Source: Chitinophaga arvensicola (lineage in GTDB: Bacteria; Bacteroidota; Bacteroidia; Chitinophagales; Chitinophagaceae). From it: 64,000 bases of DNA. The first letter of the stretch is position 1, and the number at the start of each line of letters is the position of its first letter. This document shows positions 23,558 to 32,951 of the stretch, piece by piece. A model generated the notes under the pieces. The model was not told where the DNA came from. It worked only from the letters and a program-made list of their open reading frames with translations, and did not search any database. A program made the position numbers and the translations under genes. Location: contig NZ_FOJG01000001.1 of assembly GCF_900110835.1 (NCBI RefSeq), positions 2,945,499 to 3,009,498 on the forward strand, read 5' to 3'.

Positions 23558-25195
23558 ATGGCAACGAAAATTAATATTAATGGAAAACTTACGTCACTGC
23601 CCGGCGTATATGCAGTAACCAAGTCTGGCATTGCAAATCCTCCAACCAATTTATCCTATGGCAATATCCTCATTATTGATGATGGTATTGGCGCCGGCTA
23701 CGGAGCTGGATCCGGCTCACAGGGCACATTTAAACAGGGCGCAGACAGCGTTTACGAATTTGAATCCCTGCAAACCTTCCGCGATTTTGTGAAAGGCGGT
23801 GAACTTTGGAACCTTGCACTTCCATTATTCAGACCTGCAAGGTCCAGTGGAGAAGTAATCAATGGTGTAAGTAAAGTATTCCTGATCCATGCCCGTGAAT
23901 CCACCCCTGCCAGTTTGTTACTGGAGCTGAAAAATGGTACCCTGGAACTGCAAACACTGGACGAAGGTGTAAATGCCAACGGTACGAAATCCGGCGATAA
24001 ATTGCTGAGTGGCTATGGCGCGAAACTGACCAAAGGTCAGGTAGACAAAAACAAGTATCAGCTGTCTTTCTATCACGGTACCTTTAAAGGACTGGACGCA
24101 CTGAATAATGTTCCTTTTGATGGCATTGCAGCTGCTGAAAGTAAGCCGGCGCTGATTGTATCTTCTCCTGAAGTTGCTACCATCGCTGAACTCGTAACCT
24201 GGATGAATACCAGTGTGGCCTTTAAAGCAGGTTTCAAACTGAAAGCCTCTACTGTTACTACCACAGGTGCCCTGGCCACGGATGACCTGACGAAGTACCC
24301 TGAAGTGATCGCTGCTGCCGGAGGTACCGAAACCTATTCCCCGGAAGCATTTGAAGCTGCATTGAGAACCATTAATAACCTGGATTTCACCTTCCTCTTT
24401 TCCACGAAGTATGCCGATGAGATCCTGAGTGCCAATAACCAGCAACTGGTGCAATTTATCACCGATGGTTCTTCTAAATTTGAACGCTTTATGCTGGGCG
24501 CTGCCCAGGCCGATAAGGCAGGTTTCAATACGGGCGCGAATTCCAGCATCTCCGCTGCAAAGTATTACAACTCAGATAAAGTGATCCTTGTACATGGTGC
24601 TGCCAAACTGACTAATGCATCCGGTTTTAAACTGGTAAGCCAGTTGTATAAAGCCGCCGCTGTGCTGGGCCGTATTGCCGGTCTTTCCCCGCAAACACCC
24701 GCTACTTTCAAACGTATCGGTATCAATGGAGAAGTACATAAACTGGATGAGGGCGAACTGGAACTGGCAAACGAAAATGGCTTGCTGGTGACCTATTACG
24801 ACTTCGAACTCGACGACTACGTGATTCTGCAGGGAGTAAATACCTTACAAAACAATGAGTACCTGGTAAATGAAGATGCCAGTTCCCACAGCATTGCTGT
24901 AAAACGTATCACCGCGCAGCTGAATAAGGAAATTGTAGTTAACGCCAAACGCCGTTTTTTTGGAAAGGATAATGTTGGCCCTAACCGCAATACCGTTACA
25001 GAAGCAGACCTGAAAGCATGGCTGGAAGGGTTTCTGCTGAGCAAAACTGCTACCGCATTAACCGATAACCTGATCATCAGGTATGGCAATGTGAACGCTA
25101 CTGTTACTGGCGATAAATACTATGTGCAGTATGAGTTCGTGCCAAACTTTGAAGTAAATAAAATGGTGATTACCGGTGTGATACTGGAAGCCTAG
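23558..25195 (+). CDS. Contractile tail sheath protein
   Basis: The 545-residue protein has the layout of a contractile sheath: an N-terminal strand arm (MATKININGKLTSLPGVYA), a large variable central domain, and a conserved C-terminal domain with VVNAKRRFFGKDNVGPNRNT, the helix ADLKAWLEGFLLSK, then YYVQYEFVPNFEVNKMVITGV, the terminal strands that interlock neighbouring subunits. Only one sheath gene is present, unlike eCIS loci, which commonly have two or three. Sheath subunits contract and drive the tube through the target envelope. The tube gene follows 47 bases downstream. Assignment is strong from the C-terminal segment and gene order. Confidence 0.85.
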   Translation: MATKININGKLTSLPGVYAVTKSGIANPPTNLSYGNILIIDDGIGAGYGAGSGSQGTFKQGADSVYEFESLQTFRDFVKGGELWNLALPLFRPARSSGEVINGVSKVFLIHARESTPASLLLELKNGTLELQTLDEGVNANGTKSGDKLLSGYGAKLTKGQVDKNKYQLSFYHGTFKGLDALNNVPFDGIAAAESKPALIVSSPEVATIAELVTWMNTSVAFKAGFKLKASTVTTTGALATDDLTKYPEVIAAAGGTETYSPEAFEAALRTINNLDFTFLFSTKYADEILSANNQQLVQFITDGSSKFERFMLGAAQADKAGFNTGANSSISAAKYYNSDKVILVHGAAKLTNASGFKLVSQLYKAAAVLGRIAGLSPQTPATFKRIGINGEVHKLDEGELELANENGLLVTYYDFELDDYVILQGVNTLQNNEYLVNEDASSHSIAVKRITAQLNKEIVVNAKRRFFGKDNVGPNRNTVTEADLKAWLEGFLLSKTATALTDNLIIRYGNVNATVTGDKYYVQYEFVPNFEVNKMVITGVILEA

Positions 25196-25242
25196 TTGAC
25201 AATAACAGATCGAAGATTGTAATTTGTATATACATAATATAA

Positions 25243-25740
25243 ATGGCAGAAAAGGTTTTTACTGGAGCTATTGCTTTGATTAAGAGTGCGGGTGAGGTTA
25301 TTGGTTTGATGAAAAATATCACCTGTACAGAAAATATAAAAAGGGTACCGGTTCGTGGTATCGGTACTATCCTGGCCTCTGAACAGGCCGTTACAGAATG
25401 GGAAGGCACACTGACCTGCGAATTTATGGAAGTGCGGTTTAATAAAACAGGTATCCGTAATGCGATCAGAAGGGTATTCCCCAATATCGGTTCACAGGTG
25501 CTCAACGGTGGCAATTCCTTCGAAGATCAGCTGGTACTGGATGGCGAAGGCGTGCAGCTGGATATCTTCAAGAAAGTATCTGATGTTGTAGATGCACAAG
25601 GTTTGGTAAGACCACACCTGGAACCATATGCCAGTGTCAGAAACTGTTTGATCGAGTCAGAAAGTTTCAATATTTCGGAAGGAGCTATTGCCGGACACAA
25701 TCAATCATTTAAATACCTGACACCTATCTCCTTCGCTTAA
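25243..25740 (+). CDS. Tail tube protein
   Basis: The 165-residue protein follows the sheath and has the size of a tube subunit. Beta strands dominate: VFTGAIALIKSAGEVIGLMKNITCTENIKRVPVRGIG, TEWEGTLTCEFMEVRF, and the final ESFNISEGAIAGHNQSFKYLTPISFA. The pattern of an N-terminal strand-turn, a central barrel with one helix, and a last strand starting near GAIAGHNQSF fits the gp19/Hcp-like tube fold of contractile tails. It stacks in hexamers inside the sheath. A single tube gene is present. Gene order (sheath, tube, chaperones, tape measure) is the classical myophage order. Confidence 0.8.
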   Translation: MAEKVFTGAIALIKSAGEVIGLMKNITCTENIKRVPVRGIGTILASEQAVTEWEGTLTCEFMEVRFNKTGIRNAIRRVFPNIGSQVLNGGNSFEDQLVLDGEGVQLDIFKKVSDVVDAQGLVRPHLEPYASVRNCLIESESFNISEGAIAGHNQSFKYLTPISFA

Positions 25741-25768
25741 AAAAGTGTCAATACGGCTGTGTTGTATT

Positions 25769-25778
25769 AAAGATCGCT
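25769..25778 (+). promoter_or_regulatory. AAAGATCGCT motif before first chaperone-like gene
   Basis: A further copy of the AAAGAT(T/C)G motif, 22 bases before the ATG at 25801 in a 60-base gap. Another partial version occurs before the tube gene at about 25212. Confidence 0.35.
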
Positions 25779-25800
25779 TCCTGTAAATCAATTTTTCATA

Positions 25801-26187
25801 ATGAAAGAAAGTGCTGATGAGAAAAAAATGCCTTTAAGGTCTGTTTCCATCAAAATTGGTAGTAATGACTACACCCTTCACTACCCCAATACTGGTCAAT
25901 GGATTGATATTGACGTTTTAAAATCTCAATTTTCAAATGGCAATTATGAAAAGCTGAAGTACAGCTATGATCCGGGGTTCCTGCGAAGTGCCATTACAAT
26001 CGACGCGGTGGCTTTACTGAATGTACTGGTGCCGAAGTTAAAGGAAGACTTAACCGTGAAGTCATTATTTATGCTGGACCGCGAAAAAATGGATCTTGTA
26101 CTGGAAGAATACCTGGTGAAGGTAGTACCCTGGTTGGAACAGTGGGAAAAGCTGTTGTCAACACCCATTGCCGCGAAGAGCGAATAA
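25801..26187 (+). CDS. Tail assembly chaperone candidate, first protein
   Basis: The 128-residue protein lies between tube and tape measure, the place of the tail assembly chaperones (gpG and gpGT in lambda-like order). Its N-terminal half is beta-rich (VSIKIGSNDYTLHYPNTGQWIDIDVLK), and the C-terminal half helical with DAVALLNVLVPKLKEDLTVKSLFM and VLEEYLVKVVPWLEQWEKLL. The stop codon (26185-26187) is directly followed, in the same frame, by the ATG of the next gene. Chaperone pairs normally use a programmed frameshift; here both frames are the same, which suggests stop-start reinitiation or low-level readthrough. The function is inferred from position. Confidence 0.6.
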   Translation: MKESADEKKMPLRSVSIKIGSNDYTLHYPNTGQWIDIDVLKSQFSNGNYEKLKYSYDPGFLRSAITIDAVALLNVLVPKLKEDLTVKSLFMLDREKMDLVLEEYLVKVVPWLEQWEKLLSTPIAAKSE

Positions 26188-26508
26188 ATGACACCAACAA
26201 ACGTGGAACACCTGAAATCATACGCTGTCAGATGGAATAATCTTTACCCGTTGGATAGATGGTACAGACGTAAGTACAATATTGGTTTTGGCACAGCGGC
26301 TCACAGAGAGCTGTGCCAGATCAATATCCTCCTCGAGTATATGGAAGAGGTGTTGTTCAGGGAATCGGAGGCATTGCATCTGAACGGGATAGAGAATGAG
26401 AAAGAATTGAAGGACGGTATCTGGATAAAAGAACGCATCAATACAGCCGAAGAGGATGAATTATTTGTGGGCCTTTCCAATATCGATTTAACAACTATTC
26501 AGTATTAA
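26188..26508 (+). CDS. Tail assembly chaperone candidate, second protein
   Basis: The 106-residue protein starts with ATG immediately after the TAA of the upstream gene and in the same frame, so a readthrough product would be a 235-residue fusion. It is mainly helical: SYAVRWNNLYPLDRWYRRKYN, LCQINILLEYMEEVLFRESE, WIKERINTAEEDELF. The WR-rich start and length match the second chaperone (gpT-type) position before the tape measure, which starts 4 bases downstream. The role is inferred from gene order and this coupling, not from sequence similarity. Confidence 0.6.
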   Translation: MTPTNVEHLKSYAVRWNNLYPLDRWYRRKYNIGFGTAAHRELCQINILLEYMEEVLFRESEALHLNGIENEKELKDGIWIKERINTAEEDELFVGLSNIDLTTIQY

Positions 26509-26512
26509 TTTT

Positions 26513-28339
26513 ATGGCTGGAGATAATAATATACCTATCACCTTTAGTGCAGGTAATTCAGACTTGTCGGCATACATAGATAAATTACGTGTGCAGGCAA
26601 TGGACCTGAACGGGCAATTGCTGGCGGCAACGAAGTTACAGGCTGATACGGCCCGGGAGCAGTTAAAGCTGATCAACGACCAGATCCAGGCTATGAGCCG
26701 CAAAAACGCGATGGGGGCTGCCGCAGCCCGTGAGGCAGGGACGGCTTATCCGGCAGGTGCGAGAGTGAATGGGGATGATACCATGGTGCGGCTCACACGG
26801 GAAGGAATTGAGACCCAGGAAAATATGGCTGATCTGATTATCAGGCAGCTGGCACAGGGAGAAAATGCCATCGTGATAGCGTTGGATAAGTTGAGCGGGA
26901 AATGGGGGAATGCCCTGAATAATTCTTCCGGCACATCTTCTGATGCATTCAGTCAGAGCATCGGCAAAATATACCAGGCCATCCGGGAAGCCGGCAGCAT
27001 CAGCCAGGACTCAAGTCCCATTCCCGTGGCTGAAAGCGGCGGGGCATTTGACCAGGTGAAGGAAAACTACATGGGAACGGCTACCATGCTCGGCGGAATA
27101 GTGGGTGCAATTGCCGGTGGGTTACTGGATGGTCCCGGTGGAATTCTCGAAGGCTATTCAAAAGGAAAGGAACTCACGGACGATATTTTTGGTGGCTTCG
27201 CCGGATTTGAGGCCATAGAAGAAAATGAGGTACAACGATTCAATGCTTCCCGGAACAGGTACATGGCTACAGCAGGAGTAGGAGATGAAGCAGTTGAACT
27301 CCCGAGGCTTGCCCCATACGGTATATCGCCCGCACAAACCATGGACCTGATGACTGTTGTTGCCAAATTTAATGGAACATCACAGAATGCAGGCGTAATT
27401 GCGTCAGACATTGTGACGATTAACAAAGCAACCGGTATAGGAGGTGGAACATTACTCAAACTTTCAGAAATAGACCGTAGCGATTCACCGGGAGACCATT
27501 CACTGGCCAGATTGGTACAAACACTGCAGCAACGCGCCATTAACAATGGTATCATGCAGAATAAAGACCAGGCTGGATTCAATGACTTCCTCGACAAATT
27601 TGCAGAGTTGCATCGCAGCTTCCTGGATAAACAGTCGCAGGTAGGTACTGCTACTACCATGGATGTGATATCAAAATTTAACAGGGTGGGAGGAGAGTTC
27701 AGCATCACCGACCCGCATGGATTATCAAATATCAACGCAGTCCAGGATGGATTAACCAACCCGGCTACCGACAGTATGAAGGCATTCTCTTACCTGCAGT
27801 TAAGAAGCCTGGACCCCTCAGCAGGTATGTTTGATATCATGAAACAGCAGGAACAGGGACTTGCCGGTCCTAACGGCGGTGCCTATCTTCAGCGGGTACT
27901 GCAATTCACGCACGAACTGGGTGACGATGATCTGGGTAAAAGGACCCTGGCTGGCTTCTTCCCCAAACTGAAGCTGGAAGCGGTAGAACGCCTGTATAAT
28001 AAGAGCGGGGAACTGAATGGGCAGCTCGACCAGGGCTACCTGAATAACCTGTACCGCGAAAAAGGAACCTACGATGAAACGGCTGCCTATTACACCACCG
28101 ACAAAGAGCGCTCTCCTGCAGTAATCTCCGAAGGTATTCTGTCTGACAGAATCAATGGTCTTATGAGTTTGAAAGCAGAAATCACACAGGCCATCCGGGA
28201 AGCTTTCAGCGGCGCTGTGATACAGGTAGATAACGGCAGGATCATTATTCCTGCGAGAACCGGGGAGCCCCGCCTGAAAGGTAACGCCATACAAAACAGC
28301 CAGCAATACAAGAATGCCGGAGGCCAGCCTGCCAGATAG
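26513..28339 (+). CDS. Tail tape-measure protein
   Basis: The 608-residue protein follows the chaperone pair. The N-terminal third is helical with heptads (LSAYIDKLRVQAMDLNGQLLAATKLQ, AREQLKLINDQIQAMSRK). A Gly/Ala hydrophobic segment follows at about 180-205 (GTATMLGGIVGAIAGGLLDG), typical of tape measures that enter or cross the target membrane. The rest is mostly helical and ends in a polar tail. Using the phage rule of about 0.15 nm per residue, the tail would be near 90 nm, which is similar to R-type tailocins. This ruler, not an AAA+ ATPase, is the locus's length control. Confidence 0.75.
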   Translation: MAGDNNIPITFSAGNSDLSAYIDKLRVQAMDLNGQLLAATKLQADTAREQLKLINDQIQAMSRKNAMGAAAAREAGTAYPAGARVNGDDTMVRLTREGIETQENMADLIIRQLAQGENAIVIALDKLSGKWGNALNNSSGTSSDAFSQSIGKIYQAIREAGSISQDSSPIPVAESGGAFDQVKENYMGTATMLGGIVGAIAGGLLDGPGGILEGYSKGKELTDDIFGGFAGFEAIEENEVQRFNASRNRYMATAGVGDEAVELPRLAPYGISPAQTMDLMTVVAKFNGTSQNAGVIASDIVTINKATGIGGGTLLKLSEIDRSDSPGDHSLARLVQTLQQRAINNGIMQNKDQAGFNDFLDKFAELHRSFLDKQSQVGTATTMDVISKFNRVGGEFSITDPHGLSNINAVQDGLTNPATDSMKAFSYLQLRSLDPSAGMFDIMKQQEQGLAGPNGGAYLQRVLQFTHELGDDDLGKRTLAGFFPKLKLEAVERLYNKSGELNGQLDQGYLNNLYREKGTYDETAAYYTTDKERSPAVISEGILSDRINGLMSLKAEITQAIREAFSGAVIQVDNGRIIIPARTGEPRLKGNAIQNSQQYKNAGGQPAR

Positions 28340-28363
28340 TTTTTTGCTACCCAAAAAAAACAA

Positions 28364-31300
28364 ATGGAAAATCAGATATATACAGTAACACATACCAATC
28401 CAACCCTCAAAACGGTAGGAGAGTATGTAAAGGACCCTAATTCTCCTGCGTTTCAGTATTCAAAGAATCTTTCTGCATTTTTAGCGGTGAAGAATAAAGA
28501 TAAAGTATCTAACAGGGATGCTATCTTTTCAATGTACCCGGAGGACAGGAAGAGCCGTGAATACAAAGACAATGCGGAAGCCGACTACCCTTTAATGCTG
28601 GGAACAAAGCTGGCAATTGAAGCGGAAAAGATGGAAAGATCGGCCCTGCTCACGGAAGGGATTGAAGTGGTGAGTAATGATATTACCGCCTTTAAAGCCT
28701 ACCGGCTTGCGGAGCTGGAAGCGGATGCCAGGTATCAGCCGGTGGATAAAATGACATTGCTGAAAGGGCAGGAATTAAATGGAATCACCAGCAACCGCTA
28801 TCCCGGACTAACCGTGTGGCTGTGGTCGAAGGCATTGTCCCATCCCAAAGACCGCGCACATCGCGGGCAAATGTTTAACCTTACACCTTTTGTTACGAAA
28901 ATTACCACTACTGTGACCCAAAGCTCAGGTGGAAATTTTCAGCTGTCGCTGGCCCCCGTTGTTTGCTCGATGTTGAACGACAGGTGGACATTAACGGAAG
29001 ATGATATTCATTTTTATGAACAGGAGCCGGCGGTAAACGGAAAACAGTTCTATGCCAGCAGCAATCTTTACAGCCTGAATGGCACAGGTAAAGATGAAAC
29101 GCCTTTTGCAAGAAGAAACGGTTTTCTTTTCAATAGCATCATCGGCGCCAACGACATGATCTTTATCCGGTTTGAAACGCTGGGAACCGAAACGGACCAC
29201 CGGATACAGGACTCCGTTGCGGATCATGTAGGATTCGAAGATTTACCCGGTAAGATCTATGACATGATCGGTTTGGTAGATAGAACCGTTATGCAGGTAT
29301 CTCCGGAAAATACAGATGTGGGTATAGAGATATACGGAAGAGATCTGTCGAAGCTGTTCCTGGAAGACGGATGTTATTTTTTTCCGATAGAATTTACCGA
29401 TGGGAAAATGGCTTTCTCCGGATCCGCCGGCAATAAGAATCCTATCATGAACCGGGTAGCTGCCAGCAATGCACTGACCTATCTCGGCCTGTATTGTAAT
29501 AATAGCCTGGAAAACATTTTTAAATTCGTTATCCAGCAATTATCGAATGTGAAAATTGTTGCAGACGAAATGTTCGCCTACTACGGCGATAGAAAGAACA
29601 AAAGATACAACTTTGACCAGGAAGCCCTGACCTCAAATAATCGGCGGACTTACTTTACAGATACCTACAGGAAAAGAGCAGAAGCAAAAATTCAGAACCT
29701 GAGGAACAGGCTTAGTTTATCTTATCGCGATAAATTACTGGAAGAAGTAAAAGTCCGGGAGATCTTTGGTGAAACAAAAAGATTTCTCACCGCTATCCGG
29801 GAAAAGAAGGTCAGAAAGGTGGCAGGCAACAAAACGGTGGGTTGGAAGAAATTGCAGTATCTCAACTTTAAGAGTGTAAATGAAGATATCGGAGATACAG
29901 AGTTTATGCAGTACTTCTATGAAAACTTGCACCACGTATCAAAAGAAGCCATCTTTGATCACTATAGCATATTCAGTATTTTCGAAGACATAGATAACTA
30001 TATTGATGCTTTCGGTACACTCAAATACAAGCCTGAGTATAAGGAAGCTGATGCCCCTGGTATCTGGCAGATTGTGAAACTGGTGGTAGATGAAGGAGTT
30101 GCCGGGCGTAAACTGGTAGATAGCTCTATATCTACTGCCTCCGGTAGTTTGATGAACTTATTCAGGAAATCTTGTCAGGCGCCTTTTGTGGAATACCAGA
30201 TGGATACCTACGGTGATATGTTTTACATCATGCTGCGTAAAGCCCCTTTTGATAAAATTTCGATCAGAAGTATTGTGAAAGGAAATGTCAGAACGGAGCG
30301 GGCGGAAGAAGCTGCAATCCGGAAGAGTGGTAAAGCTACCACTACTACAGATAATGCTGATAAAACACCTCCCAAACCATTGCTGATTAATATAGAAGCC
30401 GACAGTGTGATCAGGGAATCACTTGAGTTTTCGGATGCTGACGCTGTTTCCTGGTATCAGCTTATTCCCCGGGCAAATTTATATGATCAGCGCGGTTTCG
30501 CTACTGCTGTATTCCCCGCTGTTTATTTTCCTGAATATGCCAGGGAGTTCGGATCAAAGACAATGCAGTTGAATCACTATTATTTGCCAGGTACATCGGT
30601 AGACAACAGAAATACCAGCATGGCAAATAAGATTGAGACACAGATCATTGATGATATGAAGTTCATGATTGAGTCCACCGCCTATCTGCCTTTTACCAGA
30701 AAGGGAAGTATTGTTATCCACAGGGACCGGCGTATTAAAGTGGGAAATTTTATCAGGTACTTACCAACCAGTGAAATCTTTTATGTGGAGGCGGTACAGC
30801 ATAGCTATAGTGTTTCTGATACCTCTGTTGAAGCATTTACAACAGTACAGGTGAGCAGGGGAATGGTGGAGCAGTTTATTTATGGTATTACCCTGAATCA
30901 GGAAGATCAGTCGAAGAAAAGTGGTGCAAACTTTGCCTCCTATTTTAATATTATCCAGTTACCGGAAGAACGCGACTATGTGTACAAGGATGTGGTAAGT
31001 ACAGTGGAAGAGCCACAGGCAGCGCAACCCGTCCCTGTAAAGGAAGAGGAACCCGCACCGGCTTCAGCATCCGGTACTTCCTACCCGGATGATAAAGTAA
31101 CGGAAGCAGGACTGAATGAAAACATGGTTAAACTGAATGCCTATCCACCCCAGTATAAACGACGCTTCATACAGCTGATCAATGCCATCAATAAACGTGG
31201 ATATTGGGTGAAGATTGAAAGTGGTTTCCGGACCTTTGAACAGCAAAAAAAAGTAAAGAAGGACAATGGCCGTAACGCAAAACCGGGTACCAGTCTTCAT

Positions 31301-31816
31301 GAGTTCGGAAGAGCCATTGATATTACCATCACACATAAAATATCAAAGGCAGTTGCTTCCAAGAACAGTACGGAACAGCAATGGATAGCCACAAATATTC
31401 CACAGCTGGCAAATGAACTCGGATTTCAATGGGCAAGCGGAGATGGTACCTTTCACTATAAGGATGGCTATACATATGTAGATAGAGGACATTTTCAGAT
31501 AAACAGCGCCGGGAAGCCGTTTGTCCCGGTAAAAAAGACGGCTGCCAATAATCCCGCAGCCAGTCAGCCTTCGCCAGCTCCACCAGCACCGGTACAGGTA
31601 AAAAAAGTAACCGGCAAAGTACTTGATATCGAAAAAACATTCAGCGGAATGAGGGTGAATATGAATGTTTTCAGCTTCTTCCTGCAACGCCGCCAGATGA
31701 ATCCCGCGTTTATAACAGGTAAGCCCTTTGTTGGTATGTTCCTCGATGACGGACGATTGGGTATCGACGTGGAAATAAAAGGGGAAAATCTCAGCAAAAA
31801 TAAGCCTGCATCCTGA
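28364..31816 (+). CDS. Baseplate hub protein with C-terminal M15 zinc peptidase domain
   Basis: The 1150-residue protein follows the tape measure, as hub proteins (gp27/gpD-like) do. The N-terminal and central parts are beta-rich, with YDMIGLVDRTVMQVSP and VGIEIYGRDLSKLFLEDGC resembling hub barrels, and the later HSYSVSDTSVEAFTTVQVSR close to the end of the hub. A proline-rich linker at about 880-905 leads to an M15 peptidase domain at about 906-1045: SLHEFGRAIDI carries His979 and Asp986 of the SxHxxGxAxD motif, and DRGHFQI carries His1043. M15 enzymes cut peptide cross-links of peptidoglycan. A second proline-rich linker precedes a C-terminal extension of about 80 residues. The domain likely opens the target cell wall during injection. 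Confidence 0.8.
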   Translation: MENQIYTVTHTNPTLKTVGEYVKDPNSPAFQYSKNLSAFLAVKNKDKVSNRDAIFSMYPEDRKSREYKDNAEADYPLMLGTKLAIEAEKMERSALLTEGIEVVSNDITAFKAYRLAELEADARYQPVDKMTLLKGQELNGITSNRYPGLTVWLWSKALSHPKDRAHRGQMFNLTPFVTKITTTVTQSSGGNFQLSLAPVVCSMLNDRWTLTEDDIHFYEQEPAVNGKQFYASSNLYSLNGTGKDETPFARRNGFLFNSIIGANDMIFIRFETLGTETDHRIQDSVADHVGFEDLPGKIYDMIGLVDRTVMQVSPENTDVGIEIYGRDLSKLFLEDGCYFFPIEFTDGKMAFSGSAGNKNPIMNRVAASNALTYLGLYCNNSLENIFKFVIQQLSNVKIVADEMFAYYGDRKNKRYNFDQEALTSNNRRTYFTDTYRKRAEAKIQNLRNRLSLSYRDKLLEEVKVREIFGETKRFLTAIREKKVRKVAGNKTVGWKKLQYLNFKSVNEDIGDTEFMQYFYENLHHVSKEAIFDHYSIFSIFEDIDNYIDAFGTLKYKPEYKEADAPGIWQIVKLVVDEGVAGRKLVDSSISTASGSLMNLFRKSCQAPFVEYQMDTYGDMFYIMLRKAPFDKISIRSIVKGNVRTERAEEAAIRKSGKATTTTDNADKTPPKPLLINIEADSVIRESLEFSDADAVSWYQLIPRANLYDQRGFATAVFPAVYFPEYAREFGSKTMQLNHYYLPGTSVDNRNTSMANKIETQIIDDMKFMIESTAYLPFTRKGSIVIHRDRRIKVGNFIRYLPTSEIFYVEAVQHSYSVSDTSVEAFTTVQVSRGMVEQFIYGITLNQEDQSKKSGANFASYFNIIQLPEERDYVYKDVVSTVEEPQAAQPVPVKEEEPAPASASGTSYPDDKVTEAGLNENMVKLNAYPPQYKRRFIQLINAINKRGYWVKIESGFRTFEQQKKVKKDNGRNAKPGTSLHEFGRAIDITITHKISKAVASKNSTEQQWIATNIPQLANELGFQWASGDGTFHYKDGYTYVDRGHFQINSAGKPFVPVKKTAANNPAASQPSPAPPAPVQVKKVTGKVLDIEKTFSGMRVNMNVFSFFLQRRQMNPAFITGKPFVGMFLDDGRLGIDVEIKGENLSKNKPAS

Positions 31817-31866
31817 TGCCTGAGAAATAAGAAAAAGACCGATAAATAGTATAGTTCAACACTGAT

Positions 31867-32703
31867 ATGTCATATACGCTTGGCCGCACACCGGTAGACG
31901 ATTATAAATACAGTGTGGGTATAGCCTACATAGCCATTCCCACAGATGTAGACAGGGCCGCCTATATACAGGACTGCTACCGCAATTTTACAGTCAGCGT
32001 GTGGGGGGAAGACGGTAGTTTTATGAACAGACTTCCCATTACTCCTGAGGTCCTTAATTTTGTGGAATTCCCCGTAACGCCAGGTGAACTTGGATCACCG
32101 GTTGTATATGTTACCGAAGAAAGCCAGAGTCAACCCGTTGTTATCGGAAGATTTCCTTCTTTAAGTACACTTGGCGACACCAGCGAAGGCGATTTTAAAT
32201 TCGGGAGAAGTTACCAGGATGGACATGTGGAAATTTTTGGCTCATCCAGGAATAGTTTTCTCAACATAGGCGTTCATTCAGATACGCAGGCCGGCACCCT
32301 GTTGTTGCAGGTGGCCGGTAAACAACCGGGTAAGTTTAAGGTGACTACCATAGGCAACAACGAATTTATTGCCAGCGAAACAAACAGCTTCTCACAACAG
32401 GGATCATTTGTTACTACCAGCGCCGACCGGACCGCAGATGACGATAGTAACGATGCCGTTTTTAAACAATCCCCGGGCGAACACCGGTTTAAGAACAATA
32501 AGTTTTATATCAATGATGGTGATCAGCCTTTTGTATTGGGAAACCATCTCAAAACATTCCTGTCTGATCTGATCGACGAACTGAGTAAATGCACGGTAAG
32601 TACCGCTATTGGTCAGCAGCCGCTGTTGAATGCCGCACAGATCTCTGCATTTAAAGAAAGAACAGACGATTTTTTAAGTATTGTAGCCTACATCAACGAA
32701 TAA
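31867..32703 (+). CDS. Baseplate spike protein (gpV/gp5-like)
   Basis: The 278-residue protein sits between hub and the later baseplate genes, where gpV/gp5-type spikes lie. Residues 1-115 have an OB-fold-like strand pattern (YAIPTDVDRAAYIQDCYRNFTVSVWG, FPVTPGELGSPVVYVTEES, VVIGRFPS). A shaft-like region follows (GHVEIFGSSRNSFLNIGVHS, GTLLLQVAGKQPGKFKVTTI, FKNNKFYINDGD), and a helical C-terminal part (LKTFLSDLIDELSKC, ISAFKERTDDFLSIVAYI). Such proteins form a trimeric needle at the tail tip. The C-terminal helices instead of a pointed beta tip are unusual; a separate small protein downstream may provide a tip. Confidence 0.65.
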   Translation: MSYTLGRTPVDDYKYSVGIAYIAIPTDVDRAAYIQDCYRNFTVSVWGEDGSFMNRLPITPEVLNFVEFPVTPGELGSPVVYVTEESQSQPVVIGRFPSLSTLGDTSEGDFKFGRSYQDGHVEIFGSSRNSFLNIGVHSDTQAGTLLLQVAGKQPGKFKVTTIGNNEFIASETNSFSQQGSFVTTSADRTADDDSNDAVFKQSPGEHRFKNNKFYINDGDQPFVLGNHLKTFLSDLIDELSKCTVSTAIGQQPLLNAAQISAFKERTDDFLSIVAYINE

Positions 32704-32708
32704 TTTTT

Positions 32709-32951
32709 ATGGCATTAATAGCGCAGCAGCTGGCGGAGAATATGAAGGCCCATCTCCTGAAAGCGAATGAGCATAAGCAGGAAGACGTATCAGTAGCAAT
32801 TGATATGCATTGCAGACAACTTGAGCAGGAAGTGTATGCTGCCATCAGGAGTATTACCATCACAATTCCGCCAGGCGCCATCATGGTGCAAACGGCGATG
32901 GGGCCCGCAGCCAATATTGCACCGATCGTATTAACATCAACCGTGAAATAA
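32709..32951 (+). CDS. Small baseplate/tip candidate protein
   Basis: The 80-residue product has a helical first half (LIAQQLAENMKAHLLKANEHK, MHCRQLEQEVYAAIRS) and a hydrophobic second half with GAIMVQTAMGPAANIAPIVLTST. It starts 5 bases after the spike gene and its stop abuts the next start. The second half, with Gly/Ala/Ile and no charged residues, could insert into a groove of the spike or act as a tip; no PAAR motif with metal ligands is seen. Without similarity this remains a positional guess. Confidence 0.5.
   Translation: MALIAQQLAENMKAHLLKANEHKQEDVSVAIDMHCRQLEQEVYAAIRSITITIPPGAIMVQTAMGPAANIAPIVLTSTVK

Noticed and set aside
32709..32951. PAAR tip protein
   Set aside because: The protein has the position of a PAAR tip but lacks the PAAR repeats and metal ligands; left as unknown.
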